From positions 1 through 21,191 of the forward strand of contig CAYLZW010000077.1 in assembly GCA_964388085.1 (NCBI GenBank): a stretch of DNA of 21,191 nucleotides. The letters are read 5' to 3'. The position numbers and the translations under genes were made by a program. Under the pieces are notes generated by a model, which had not been told where the DNA came from, made no database searches, and saw only the letters and a program-made list of their open reading frames with translations. This DNA comes from CAYLZW01 sp964388085 (GTDB lineage: Bacteria > Myxococcota > UBA727 > CAYLZW01). Of this stretch, positions 1-7,887 are shown in pieces (position 1 is the stretch's first letter; each line of letters begins with the position of its first letter).

Positions 1-1
1 C

Positions 2-2419
2 GAGATCGATCCGCGTTATCTGCCGGCCATCCGCGCGCTCAAGGAGCTCGCGAAGCACGAGAAGGACAACGACGGCTACCTCTCCTGGCTGAAGACGGAG
101 GCGCAGTACACCGACGACGAGGAGGAGCAGACCGAGCTGCACACCACGGCCGGCCTGTTCTTGCAGGAGGTGCTCGAGGACACCGAGGGCGCGGCGGTCG
201 AGCTCGAGGCCGCGCTGGCCGTGCAGTTCGATCACCTGCCCGCCGCCCGTCCGCTCGCGGACATCTGCTTCTCGAACGAGGACTGGCAGCGCGCCGAGCA
301 GCTGCTCGACATCGTCGTCGACCAGCTCGATCCGGACGCGGAGACGCACGAGCTCTGTCGCATGCACTATCGCCTCGGCTACGTGTGCGAGAAGCTCGAG
401 AAGGAGCAGAAGGCGCTCAAGAACTACCAGCGCGCCTACGAGCTCGATCCGACCTACCTGCCCGGCCTCGAGGGGCTCGGCGCCGCGCTCTCGCGGGCGG
501 CGCGCTACGACGACGCGGCGAAGATCTACCAGGCGATCCTCATCCACCACCGCGACGATCTGACGGACGCGGAGGTCGTCGACTACTACCAGCAGCTCGC
601 GCAGCTCTACTTCCAGCTCGAGGACATAGAGCGCACCAAGAAGAACCTGCAGAAGGCGCTCGAGCTCGACTCGAGCCACGCGCCGTCGCTGCGCCTCCTG
701 GCCGACGCCTACCGGCACGATCACGACTACGAGGACGCCTACGAGGCGATGATGCGCCTCGTCCCGCTCCTGCCCGGCGACGATCGCGTGAAGCTGCTCG
801 TGGCCATCGGCCAGCTGAGCCAACAAGAGCTGCAGGACGCCTACCGCGCCATCGACGCCTTCGAGGACGCCAACCGACAGCGGCCGCAGGACCGCGAGAT
901 CCTCGAGTCGCTGCTCGAGCTCTACAAGCAGACCAAGCAGGGCGGCCGCGCCGTCGAGGTGCTCGAGGAGCTCGTGCGCCTCGAGCCCGACGAGAAGGAG
1001 CGCGTGCGCCTGAACCACGCGCTCGGCGAGGTCTACCGCGACGAGCTGAAGAACGAGGCGCGCGCGGTGCAGTACTTCAACGCCGCGCTCGATCTCGATC
1101 CCACGTACATCCGCTCGTTCCAGGCCGTCGAAGAGATGCTGTCTGTGAACAAGAGCTGGAAGGGGCTCGAGGAGAACTACATCCGCATGCTGCAGCGCAT
1201 CCCCGCCGAGCAGGGGACCATCAAGCGCGAGGTGTGGAAGAACCTGGCGGGCGTCTATCGCTACCGCCTGAAGGACGCGAACGGCGCCGCGCAGGCCTAC
1301 ATGGTGCTGCACAAGATGGAGCCGGACAACGTCGAGACGCTCGAGGCGCTCGCGGACCTGCTCGCGCGCGTACCGCAGAAGATCGACGACGCCATCGTCG
1401 CCTACCAGCGCCTGGTGCCGCTGCTGGGTGATCGTCCGCAGCGCGCCTTGCACGCGCTCGTGCGCCTCTACCACAACCGCCGCCTACCCGACCGCGCCTT
1501 CCTCGCGACCGCGTCGCTCAAGGTCATCGGCGACCAGATGCCCGACGAGGCGAAGCTCTATCAGCACTACCTGAAGGCGCAGCCTCCCGAGCCGCGCGCG
1601 GCGCTGACGACGAAGCTGTGGGACGCGCTGCTCGTGCACCCGCAGGCGACCGGCCCCATCGCGGACATGAGCGATGTGCTCTGGCGCGCGGCCGCGCCGC
1701 TCCTGGCGACGCCCATCAAGGACTTCGGCCTCGACAAGAAGAAGCTGTGGCGACGAGAGGACCTCGACGCGCCGGTGCCGACCTTCTTCGTCACGCAGCT
1801 CAAGAAGGTGCGCGCGGTGCTCGGCCTCGGCCAGTTCGAGCTGTTCGTGAAGCACGCGGCGGCCGATCCGTTGAGCCTGCTCCCCGTCGACCGGCCGATC
1901 CTGGCGGTGGGCGAGGCGAACGAGGTGTTCCGCGAGATGCCGGATCGGCAGCTGCGGTTTTTGTGCGCGCGGCAGGTCGCGTATCTCCGTCGCAGCTTCG
2001 TGCTGCCGCGCGTGCTCGGCGCGCAGCGCTTCCAGGCGGCCATCGAGGCGGCCATCCGTCTCGTCGAGCCGCGCTATCCCGCGCGCAGCGATCCACGCGT
2101 GGTGGCCGAGTACGAGCGACTCCTACAGCGCGTCGGACCGGGCCTCGTGCCGGCGCTCAAGAGCCACGTGACGCTGCTGCTGCAGAGCAAGCAGGCCGTG
2201 AACGTGAAGCCCTTCCTCGAGGGGATGGAGCACACCACCATCCGCGCGGCGTATGTGACGACGGGGAACGTGGAGCTGGCGGCGCAGCTGTTGCGGCAGC
2301 CGGATCCGGGGCCGATGCCGCTGCCCTACGGCGCCAAGCTCAAAGAGCTGCTGCTCTTCGCCGTGAGCGACGCGAACTTCGAGCTGCGGCAACGCATCGG
2401 GACGGCGACACCATCGTGA
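2..2419 (+). CDS. Large TPR-repeat protein, 5' end outside the window
   Basis: The reading frame is open from the first full codon (base 2) to TGA at 2417-2419, so about 805 codons of a longer protein are present; the TTG at 161 is an internal codon, not a convincing start. The first two thirds are helical repeats with the TPR pattern (for example 'YELDP', 'LELDSS' and 'LDLDPTYIRS' at helix ends, spaced by one or more ~34-residue units). The last ~250 residues leave the TPR pattern and form a separate helical, Arg/Leu-rich region. No catalytic motif or membrane segment is visible. Such proteins usually act as protein-protein scaffolds. Large TPR proteins with a conserved non-TPR tail are, as I recall, common in myxobacteria. 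The N-terminus, and so any signal peptide, cannot be judged. The next gene is 279 bases away and has its own promoter candidate, so co-transcription is uncertain. Confidence 0.85.
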   Translation, partial: EIDPRYLPAIRALKELAKHEKDNDGYLSWLKTEAQYTDDEEEQTELHTTAGLFLQEVLEDTEGAAVELEAALAVQFDHLPAARPLADICFSNEDWQRAEQLLDIVVDQLDPDAETHELCRMHYRLGYVCEKLEKEQKALKNYQRAYELDPTYLPGLEGLGAALSRAARYDDAAKIYQAILIHHRDDLTDAEVVDYYQQLAQLYFQLEDIERTKKNLQKALELDSSHAPSLRLLADAYRHDHDYEDAYEAMMRLVPLLPGDDRVKLLVAIGQLSQQELQDAYRAIDAFEDANRQRPQDREILESLLELYKQTKQGGRAVEVLEELVRLEPDEKERVRLNHALGEVYRDELKNEARAVQYFNAALDLDPTYIRSFQAVEEMLSVNKSWKGLEENYIRMLQRIPAEQGTIKREVWKNLAGVYRYRLKDANGAAQAYMVLHKMEPDNVETLEALADLLARVPQKIDDAIVAYQRLVPLLGDRPQRALHALVRLYHNRRLPDRAFLATASLKVIGDQMPDEAKLYQHYLKAQPPEPRAALTTKLWDALLVHPQATGPIADMSDVLWRAAAPLLATPIKDFGLDKKKLWRREDLDAPVPTFFVTQLKKVRAVLGLGQFELFVKHAAADPLSLLPVDRPILAVGEANEVFREMPDRQLRFLCARQVAYLRRSFVLPRVLGAQRFQAAIEAAIRLVEPRYPARSDPRVVAEYERLLQRVGPGLVPALKSHVTLLLQSKQAVNVKPFLEGMEHTTIRAAYVTTGNVELAAQLLRQPDPGPMPLPYGAKLKELLLFAVSDANFELRQRIGTATPS

Positions 2420-2426
2420 TGCTGGC

Positions 2427-2442
2427 CTCGCGCGCGCGCGAG
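2427..2442. repeat. Perfect 16-bp CG-alternating palindrome after the TPR gene
   Basis: CTCGCGCGCGCGCGAG reads identically on both strands and contains six consecutive CG dinucleotides. It begins 8 bases after the TPR gene stop. It could fold into a short hairpin in the transcript or adopt Z-form DNA, but no T-run follows, so it is not a standard intrinsic terminator. Confidence 0.5.
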
Positions 2443-2620
2443 CGATACGAGGTGATCCGGCGGCGACAGAACATCTCCGTCGCTGGCACGTTTTATTGCG
2501 GAGCGTGTTTGCAGCGCGGTTCGAAGACCGATGCAAGCGGACGCGGATGCCGTGCTCGACGCAGGGACGCAGGGATGACGTGCAGGGAAGGCAGCACAAG
2601 TCGGCGGTATACAAACGAAT

Positions 2621-2650
2621 TTGACCCGTTCGCGGTCGCCTCGCTAACCT
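2621..2650 (+). promoter_or_regulatory. Candidate sigma-70 type promoter of the GltJ/AgmX-like gene
   Basis: TTGACC at 2621-2626 matches the -35 consensus at five of six positions. TAACCT at 2645-2650, 18 bases downstream, is a weak -10 (three of six). It lies in the only AT-leaning part of the 279-base gap and would give a leader of about 40 bases before the ATG at 2699, which has GGAGGG at 2690-2695. The -10 is poor, so this is a suggestion. Confidence 0.4.
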
Positions 2651-2698
2651 CTGCTCGTCCGTCGACGAGCCACTGGATCGCGCTCGCGCGGAGGGCCG

Positions 2699-5596
2699 AT
2701 GAAGTTCGAGTGCGATAGCTGCCACGCGCAGTACATGATCGCCGACGAGAAGCTCGGCACCCGCGGCGTGAAGGTGAAGTGCAAGCGCTGCTCGCACGTC
2801 ATCATCGTGCGTCCGGTGGCAGCGAGCGACGCCGGTGACGCGGACACCGCCGAGCGAGCGCGCGACACCTTCGTGGAGCGCACGCCAAACCAGGCGTCGC
2901 CGGACGACGGCGCCGACAAGGACGCCGGTCTCGAAGCCTTCGGCGCCTTTGGTGACGATCTCGACGACGAGCCCACGCGGGCGACCTTCGCCGCCGACAC
3001 CGAGGTCGCGGGGGCGGACGCCTTCTCGGACACCGTCGCCGGCGCCGCGAGTGAACCTCGCCCCGCCGCGGCCGCCGAAGAGAGCACCGTCGTCGGACCG
3101 GCGCCGACGCTCGCCCCCGCGGAGGACGCAGGGCTGCCGGCCGACGAGGAGAACCCGTTCTTGAAGAAGGCGCCGCCCGCCGCGCCCGACTTCGGCGCGC
3201 TCGCCGGCGTGCAGGATGAGGGCGAGAGCCCGTTCCACGGGCTCTCGGACCTCGACGATGACGGCGGGGACGCGGACGAGGAAGAGGACGACGGCGCCAC
3301 GCACGCGGACGGCCACGAGGCTTATCGCCCCGCCGCCCACGCCGGCGCCTCGGAGGAGGACGAGCGCGAGCTGGCGCCGCCGAACGACGACGACGCGGCT
3401 GACGAGCGCGACGAGCGCGACGAGCGCGCCGCGAGCGACGCCCCGCCCGACGACAAACAGGACGGGAGCCTGCGGATGGACTCGGAGCTCGACGCTGACC
3501 CCTTCTTTGGGGACGGCGGGGGCGACAGCGAGGACGAGCAAGCGCCGCCTCCGCCCGAGGCGGCGAACGACGCCGCGAGCTCACCGGACATGAGCGGCGC
3601 CGACGTGCCCGCGCCTCCACCGCCGGATGCGTTGCCCGCCCTGGCGGCCGACGACGGCGCGGGCAGCATGCCGGATGTCGGTGGTGGCGACGATCTCCTC
3701 GAGGGGGAGCTCATGGGCGCGTTCGGCGCCATGTTCGCCTCGGCCGACGAGGGCGGCGCCGAGCGAGGGCCGACGCAGGTGCTCGATCTCGGTCGGGTCG
3801 ACCAGCTCCGCGCCGAATCGCAGCGCAGCGAGGTCGGCGGACCCTTCGGCGCGGGCGCCGTGCACGACCAGCTCGATCAGGACTTCGTCGGGCTCGGTGG
3901 GCAGACGCTCGAGGGCCCGGCGCTCACCTCGGACAGCCAGCTCGACGACGACGAAGGCGGCTGGCACGCGGCCATCGACGACGAGGACGTCGGCCCGCTG
4001 ACGCTCCGCGAGGTGGGCGAGCACATCAAGACCGGCGGCGTCGATCGCGAGACCCTCGTGTGGCGCCCCGGGATGGAGGACTGGACCCCCGCGGGCGAGG
4101 TGCGCGAGGTGCGCCCGCTCTTCGACGCCGTGCCGATGCCGAGGATCGCGCCGTCGGGAGAGGGGGCCGCCAGGTTCGACGTGGGCGCGCCCATCGACGA
4201 CATGGGGCCCTCGCCGTTCAGCAGCGCCGAAGGCAAAGCCGAGGGGCCGGATCCGTTCGGACCCATCGCCGGCTTCGACACCGACGACAACGATGGCGCC
4301 TGGCAGCCGCACGGCCTGACCGAGGTGTACCAGGCGGCGAACCTCGCCGAGGCCGCCGGTGGTCTCGGCGGTGGGGCGGCCCCGCAGGGCTCGTCGCCCG
4401 GCCTCGGCGCTGCGTCGCTCGATGACGACGACGACGGGGGTTGGAAGCCCGGCGCCGGCAGCGCGCTCGCGTCGCTCGTGAGCAGCGAGATCGAGCGCCT
4501 CGATACGCCCGGCTTCGGCGAGTCGAGCTTGCCGCCGGCGGCGGACGACTCGCTGTCGCTGGACCTCGAGAGCTCACCGCTCAGCGCGCTGTCGTCGGGT
4601 GGACTCGATCTCGCCGACGACGGGCCGGTCGGCGCCGGCTTCGGCGACGTGCCCACCGCGCCCGTGCCCGGCATGAGCGGCTCGCTCCCTCCGCAGCCGA
4701 GCCTCGCCGGCATGCCCATGGCGCCCTACGGCGGCGGCATGCCGCAGTCGGGCTTGAAGAACCCGCTCGTGCTCATCGCGGGCGTCGGCGGCACGGTCAT
4801 CGTGCTGCTCTTCGTCGTCGTGCTGCTGCTGGTGTTTCGCGATCCGGCGGCCCCCGTCGTCGCGCAAGCGCCCGCCGCGCCCGCACCCGCGCTCGTGCCC
4901 GGTGCGGCGGCGGGTGCGGCAGCCGGCGCCGTGGACCCCGCGGTCGGGGGCGCTCCCGCCGCCGCCGCCGCCGCCGCGACGACGCCCGAGCCGGCGGCCC
5001 AGGAGGAGCCGGCCGCCGCGGCGCGCGAGACGCCCGAGGCGGCCGCCGCCGCGGACGCGCCGGCGAAGGAGCCCGCCGAAAAGGCTGACGAGCCGAAGGT
5101 GGAGAAGGCGGACAAGCCCGACAAGGCGCCCTCGCGCGTCGCTGCGGCGCAGAAGCGACCGGAGAAGCGCGCCGAGCGGCGCGTGCAGCGTCGACAGCAA
5201 CCGCGCCAGCAGCCGAAGCCTCGCGTACAGCAGGTCAGGCGCACGCGGGACTGCGATCCCGTGCTCGATCTCGACTGCGACGACAAGCCTCTGCGCAGCG
5301 CGTCCTCGCGTTCGCAAAAGCGCGAGCTGACCCCGTCCGACGTGCTGTCGGTCATCAAGCGCAACCTGCGATCGGTGAACGCGTGCTCGGCGAAGTACCA
5401 GGCGAAGGGTACGCTCAAGATGGAGTGGCGCATCCTGAAGTCCGGCAACACGAGCAGCGTGCGCGTGGCGACGCCGAAGTTCGCCAACACCCCCGTCGGG
5501 GACTGTGTCGAGAGCGCCATCAAGCGGTGGAAGTTTCCGGCGTTCAGCGGCAAGCCGCCGCCGCCGGTGAAGTTCCCCTTCAAGCTGAAGGGCTGA
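2699..5596 (+). CDS. GltJ/AgmX-like zinc-ribbon/GYF/TonB-like membrane protein
   Basis: The protein has 965 residues. Residues 1-40 are an MJ0042-type zinc ribbon with C5-x2-C8 and C28-x2-C31. A long acidic, low-complexity linker (about 40-420) follows, then a GYF_2-type domain at about 421-475 ('GPLTLREV...W'). More linker leads to one membrane helix at about 688-713. Outside it lies an Ala/Pro then Lys/Arg-rich stretch (about 714-850), and residues 876-965 form a TonB-like C-terminal domain of the AgmX/PglI type. Four cysteines (C852, C860, C896, C936) could form periplasmic disulphides. In Myxococcus xanthus, GltJ (AgmX) has this domain order; its cytoplasmic zinc ribbon and GYF parts bind MglA and AglZ and its periplasmic end contacts the envelope part of the gliding machine. 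The order is seen here, but a motility role is inference, since no other glt/agl gene is in view and similar proteins occur as paralogues. The start is an ATG with GGAGGG upstream. Confidence 0.85.
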   Translation: MKFECDSCHAQYMIADEKLGTRGVKVKCKRCSHVIIVRPVAASDAGDADTAERARDTFVERTPNQASPDDGADKDAGLEAFGAFGDDLDDEPTRATFAADTEVAGADAFSDTVAGAASEPRPAAAAEESTVVGPAPTLAPAEDAGLPADEENPFLKKAPPAAPDFGALAGVQDEGESPFHGLSDLDDDGGDADEEEDDGATHADGHEAYRPAAHAGASEEDERELAPPNDDDAADERDERDERAASDAPPDDKQDGSLRMDSELDADPFFGDGGGDSEDEQAPPPPEAANDAASSPDMSGADVPAPPPPDALPALAADDGAGSMPDVGGGDDLLEGELMGAFGAMFASADEGGAERGPTQVLDLGRVDQLRAESQRSEVGGPFGAGAVHDQLDQDFVGLGGQTLEGPALTSDSQLDDDEGGWHAAIDDEDVGPLTLREVGEHIKTGGVDRETLVWRPGMEDWTPAGEVREVRPLFDAVPMPRIAPSGEGAARFDVGAPIDDMGPSPFSSAEGKAEGPDPFGPIAGFDTDDNDGAWQPHGLTEVYQAANLAEAAGGLGGGAAPQGSSPGLGAASLDDDDDGGWKPGAGSALASLVSSEIERLDTPGFGESSLPPAADDSLSLDLESSPLSALSSGGLDLADDGPVGAGFGDVPTAPVPGMSGSLPPQPSLAGMPMAPYGGGMPQSGLKNPLVLIAGVGGTVIVLLFVVVLLLVFRDPAAPVVAQAPAAPAPALVPGAAAGAAAGAVDPAVGGAPAAAAAAATTPEPAAQEEPAAAARETPEAAAAADAPAKEPAEKADEPKVEKADKPDKAPSRVAAAQKRPEKRAERRVQRRQQPRQQPKPRVQQVRRTRDCDPVLDLDCDDKPLRSASSRSQKRELTPSDVLSVIKRNLRSVNACSAKYQAKGTLKMEWRILKSGNTSSVRVATPKFANTPVGDCVESAIKRWKFPAFSGKPPPPVKFPFKLKG
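4958..4978 (+). repeat. GCC trinucleotide run inside the GltJ/AgmX-like gene
   Basis: Six GCC codons followed by GCG encode a poly-Ala run in the periplasmic linker just after the membrane helix. The perfect run is a possible replication-slippage site; a change of whole units would keep the frame. Confidence 0.6.
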
Positions 5597-5648
5597 CCCG
5601 CACGTAGCGCTGCGCGAGCGGACCAGCGATAGTCACCGCTGAGGGCGC

Positions 5649-6809
5649 ATGAGCAGCGAGCGAGAAACGTCGTCGTCAGCGAAGCCGCGGCCGCCTGCCG
5701 GTCGCGCGCCGGGCGATGATCGCCGCAGCCGTGCTCGCGGCGAAGGCGCGACCGTGCTGACGCTGTCGGAGCTCGAGGCCATCCGCCTGCTGCTGCGCGG
5801 CGGCTCGGTCATCGACTGGTACCGTCTGAACCTCGAGAGCGAGGACGAGACGCGGGCGTTCTTTCACTTGCTCGAGGGCGATCCCGACGATCCGGTGGAC
5901 CTCGACCGCATGGCCGAGCTGCGCGCGCGCGCTGCCGAGTATCTGACGTCGACCATGGGCTACCGGCTGCCGGGCGACATCCTCGCGTGCCCGCCCTTCG
6001 AGCTGTTCGCCTACGCGAGCGAGCGCCGCGGTCGACGACGAGACCGCTTCTACGCCTGCCTGCTGCTGAAAGCGATGCACATCCTCTTGCACATCGAGGC
6101 GCGCGAGCTGCGCTATCGCCTGCCGTTCTCGCAGTCCGCCATCGCGGGCCTCATGCAGCAGAAGGTCGACGCCTTCGCGCGCACGCTCGAGCGCGAGGGC
6201 TTTCCGCTCGTCCACTACGTCGGCGGCGAGAAGTCCCTCACGAGCCTCATCACGAAGCTGCTGGTGAAGAAGGAGCACCACGCGGCGGCCATCCATGATC
6301 GCGTGCGCTTCCGCTTCGTCGTCGAGCGCGAGGGTGATCTGGTGCCGCTCTTGTACGAGATGACCACCCGGCTGCTGCCGTTCTCGTACGTGGTCCCCGG
6401 CCAGACGGTGAACCATCTGGTGAACTTCGCGGCGCTCATCGAGAGCCACGAGGCCTATCGCAAGCGCTACGACGAGTTCCAGGTGGAGCTCGCGCACGAG
6501 GAGCAGCGCGCGCACAAGCTGAACGAGTTCTCCGGCGCCACCTACCGCGTCATCAACTTCGTCGTCGACGTGCCCATCCGCGTGCCGGACGCCGTGCTCG
6601 CGGGCGCGAGCGGCATCGACGGCCTCGGCCGCGTGATCTTCAGCCTGGCCGAGTTCCAGGTCGTCGACGAGCGCTCCGAGGCGGAGAACCAGGCGGGCGA
6701 CAACCGCCACGATCTCTATAAGGGCCGGCAGCTCACCAAGGTGCGTGAGCGCCTCGAGCGGGGCCTGCGCGGCGTCAAGCTCGACGACGACGGCGCGAGC
6801 GCGGGCTGA
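5649..6809 (+). CDS. Uncharacterised myxobacterial family (TIGR04552-like), possible RelA/SpoT-fold nucleotidyltransferase
   Basis: The protein has 386 residues with a polar, disordered first ~35 residues, a helical N-terminal half and an alpha/beta C-terminal half. It resembles what I remember as the uncharacterised TIGR04552 family of myxobacteria; I could not check this. The second half carries, in order, pieces that line up with RelA/SpoT synthetase motifs: G193-E-K195-S196...S199...K203 (compare GRxKxxxSxxxK), I215-H-D217-R-V-R-F-R222 (compare IxDxxxxR, whose Asp binds Mg), T-Y299-R-V-I-N-F (compare GYxSxH), and E335-F-Q337 followed by H354-x2-Y357-K358 (compare ExQxRT...HxxYK). The Arg of GRxK and the His of GYxSxH are not kept, so ppGpp synthesis is doubtful. 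No hydrolase (HD) domain is present. It starts 52 bases after the GltJ-like gene and could share its transcript. A GAGGG precedes the ATG closely. Confidence 0.7.
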   Translation: MSSERETSSSAKPRPPAGRAPGDDRRSRARGEGATVLTLSELEAIRLLLRGGSVIDWYRLNLESEDETRAFFHLLEGDPDDPVDLDRMAELRARAAEYLTSTMGYRLPGDILACPPFELFAYASERRGRRRDRFYACLLLKAMHILLHIEARELRYRLPFSQSAIAGLMQQKVDAFARTLEREGFPLVHYVGGEKSLTSLITKLLVKKEHHAAAIHDRVRFRFVVEREGDLVPLLYEMTTRLLPFSYVVPGQTVNHLVNFAALIESHEAYRKRYDEFQVELAHEEQRAHKLNEFSGATYRVINFVVDVPIRVPDAVLAGASGIDGLGRVIFSLAEFQVVDERSEAENQAGDNRHDLYKGRQLTKVRERLERGLRGVKLDDDGASAG

Positions 6810-6841
6810 GCCCGACGTGCGACGCGCGACTCACTCACTCT

Positions 6842-7834
6842 CTAGCTGACGATCTCCTCGGGCGGCGGCTCACGCCGGCGCTCGGCGCTCGGCGCTGCTC
6901 TCGTCACCGCTCGCTCCTGGTACGCGCGCTCCTCGAGCTGCTGGCGTGCGTTCAGGCGGTGCTGCTGTTCGAGCAGGTCCTCGAGGGTGCGCGCGGGCAG
7001 AAACGGCGCCACCCGCAACAGCAGCTCTCCCGTCGCGGTGGCGTCGTCGAGCGCGCGGTGCGGCCGATCGAGGCTGACGCCCCAGCGGCGGGAGGCGTCC
7101 GCGAGCTTCTTGCCCGGCTTGAAGCGGTCGACCTCTCGAATGAACACGAGCGGGTCCACCCACGGCAGGGCCGGCATGGACAGCGTCGCGCGTGCGAGCT
7201 CCCGCGCGAGGAACGCGCTGTCGAAAGGCGCGTTGTAGGCGGCGACGAAGTCCACCCCGGCCATGGCGTCGAGCAGCGCGGGCGCCACCTCGGCGAAGGG
7301 CCGCTCGTTCGCGAGCATTTCGTCGCTGATCCCGGTGATGCCGGCGCACTCCGCGGGCATGGGCTCGTCGATGCGGCAGAGCGACTGAAAGCGCGCGGTC
7401 TCCTTGCCGCGCTCCACGCGCACCCAGGCGACCTCGATGACGCGATCGCGCAGCGCGTCGAGGCCGGTGGTCTCCGTGTCGAGGGCCAGGAAGCTGAGGT
7501 CCGTCCAGGGCAGGTCGCGCGCCGCGTTCAGCGACACCAAGGAGGGCGGCACGGGCGAGGCGGGCAGCGCGCGAGACCCCAGCAGCTTCCGCAGCTCCGC
7601 TTCGAGGGCCCGCGCCTGCTCGTCGTCGAGCGTGGCTTGTATCAGCAGCCGGCGTGGCGCGCGGCCGGTGCGCGGGGCGGGCGCGGGAGGCGGCTCGGCC
7701 TCGTCCGGGAGGGACGGCCCGGGCGCGGCGGGGGGCGGGAGATCGTCGTCGTGGCTCACAGGGAAGCCCAGCATGGCAGAGACCGCCCGCCGCCAGGCAG
7801 CGGGTCTCGATCGAAGGGGGGCAGGGGAGGTCAT
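6842..7834 (-). CDS. DEDDh 3'-5' exonuclease, DnaQ/epsilon type
   Basis: The 330-residue protein contains the full DEDDh active site of the DnaQ family: D119-T-E121-T-T-G (ExoI), N201-A-P-F-D205 (ExoII) and H259-R-A-L-D-D264 (ExoIII, with H259 and D264 in the usual Hx4D spacing). Such enzymes remove nucleotides from 3' ends using two metal ions, either as proofreading subunits or in DNA/RNA repair and turnover. The domain covers about residues 110-280. The first ~110 residues are Pro/Ala/Arg-rich with no recognised domain, and the last ~50 form a charged helix with a basic tail. I chose the ATG at 7834 because an upstream in-frame extension (to 7975) would overlap the divergent glnE start and has an Arg/Pro-rich shadow-like composition; a second ATG at 7774 is also possible. 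No clear Shine-Dalgarno is visible. It is not obviously the polymerase III epsilon subunit. It converges on the preceding gene with 32 bases between stops. Confidence 0.88.
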   Translation of the reverse strand: MTSPAPLRSRPAAWRRAVSAMLGFPVSHDDDLPPPAAPGPSLPDEAEPPPAPAPRTGRAPRRLLIQATLDDEQARALEAELRKLLGSRALPASPVPPSLVSLNAARDLPWTDLSFLALDTETTGLDALRDRVIEVAWVRVERGKETARFQSLCRIDEPMPAECAGITGISDEMLANERPFAEVAPALLDAMAGVDFVAAYNAPFDSAFLARELARATLSMPALPWVDPLVFIREVDRFKPGKKLADASRRWGVSLDRPHRALDDATATGELLLRVAPFLPARTLEDLLEQQHRLNARQQLEERAYQERAVTRAAPSAERRREPPPEEIVS

Positions 7835-7887
7835 GGCTGCGTCCGGGACGGGTTGTAGTCGGCGGCCGCTGATGGAACCTCGGGGGG

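Noticed and set aside
2484..2499. TGGCACG...TTGC resembling a sigma-54 site before the GltJ-like gene
   Set aside because: The GG to GC spacing is 11, not 10, which normally abolishes sigma-54 recognition, and a sigma-70 type candidate exists closer to the gene.
2123..3541. 472-codon open frame on the minus strand over the TPR/GltJ-like junction
   Set aside because: Val/Arg/Gly-rich shadow with no motif; the sense strand encodes a clear zinc ribbon and TPRs.
5597..5648. AGCGG...CCGCT inverted repeat between the GltJ-like and TIGR04552-like genes
   Set aside because: Only five pairs with a long loop and no T-run; not a credible terminator.
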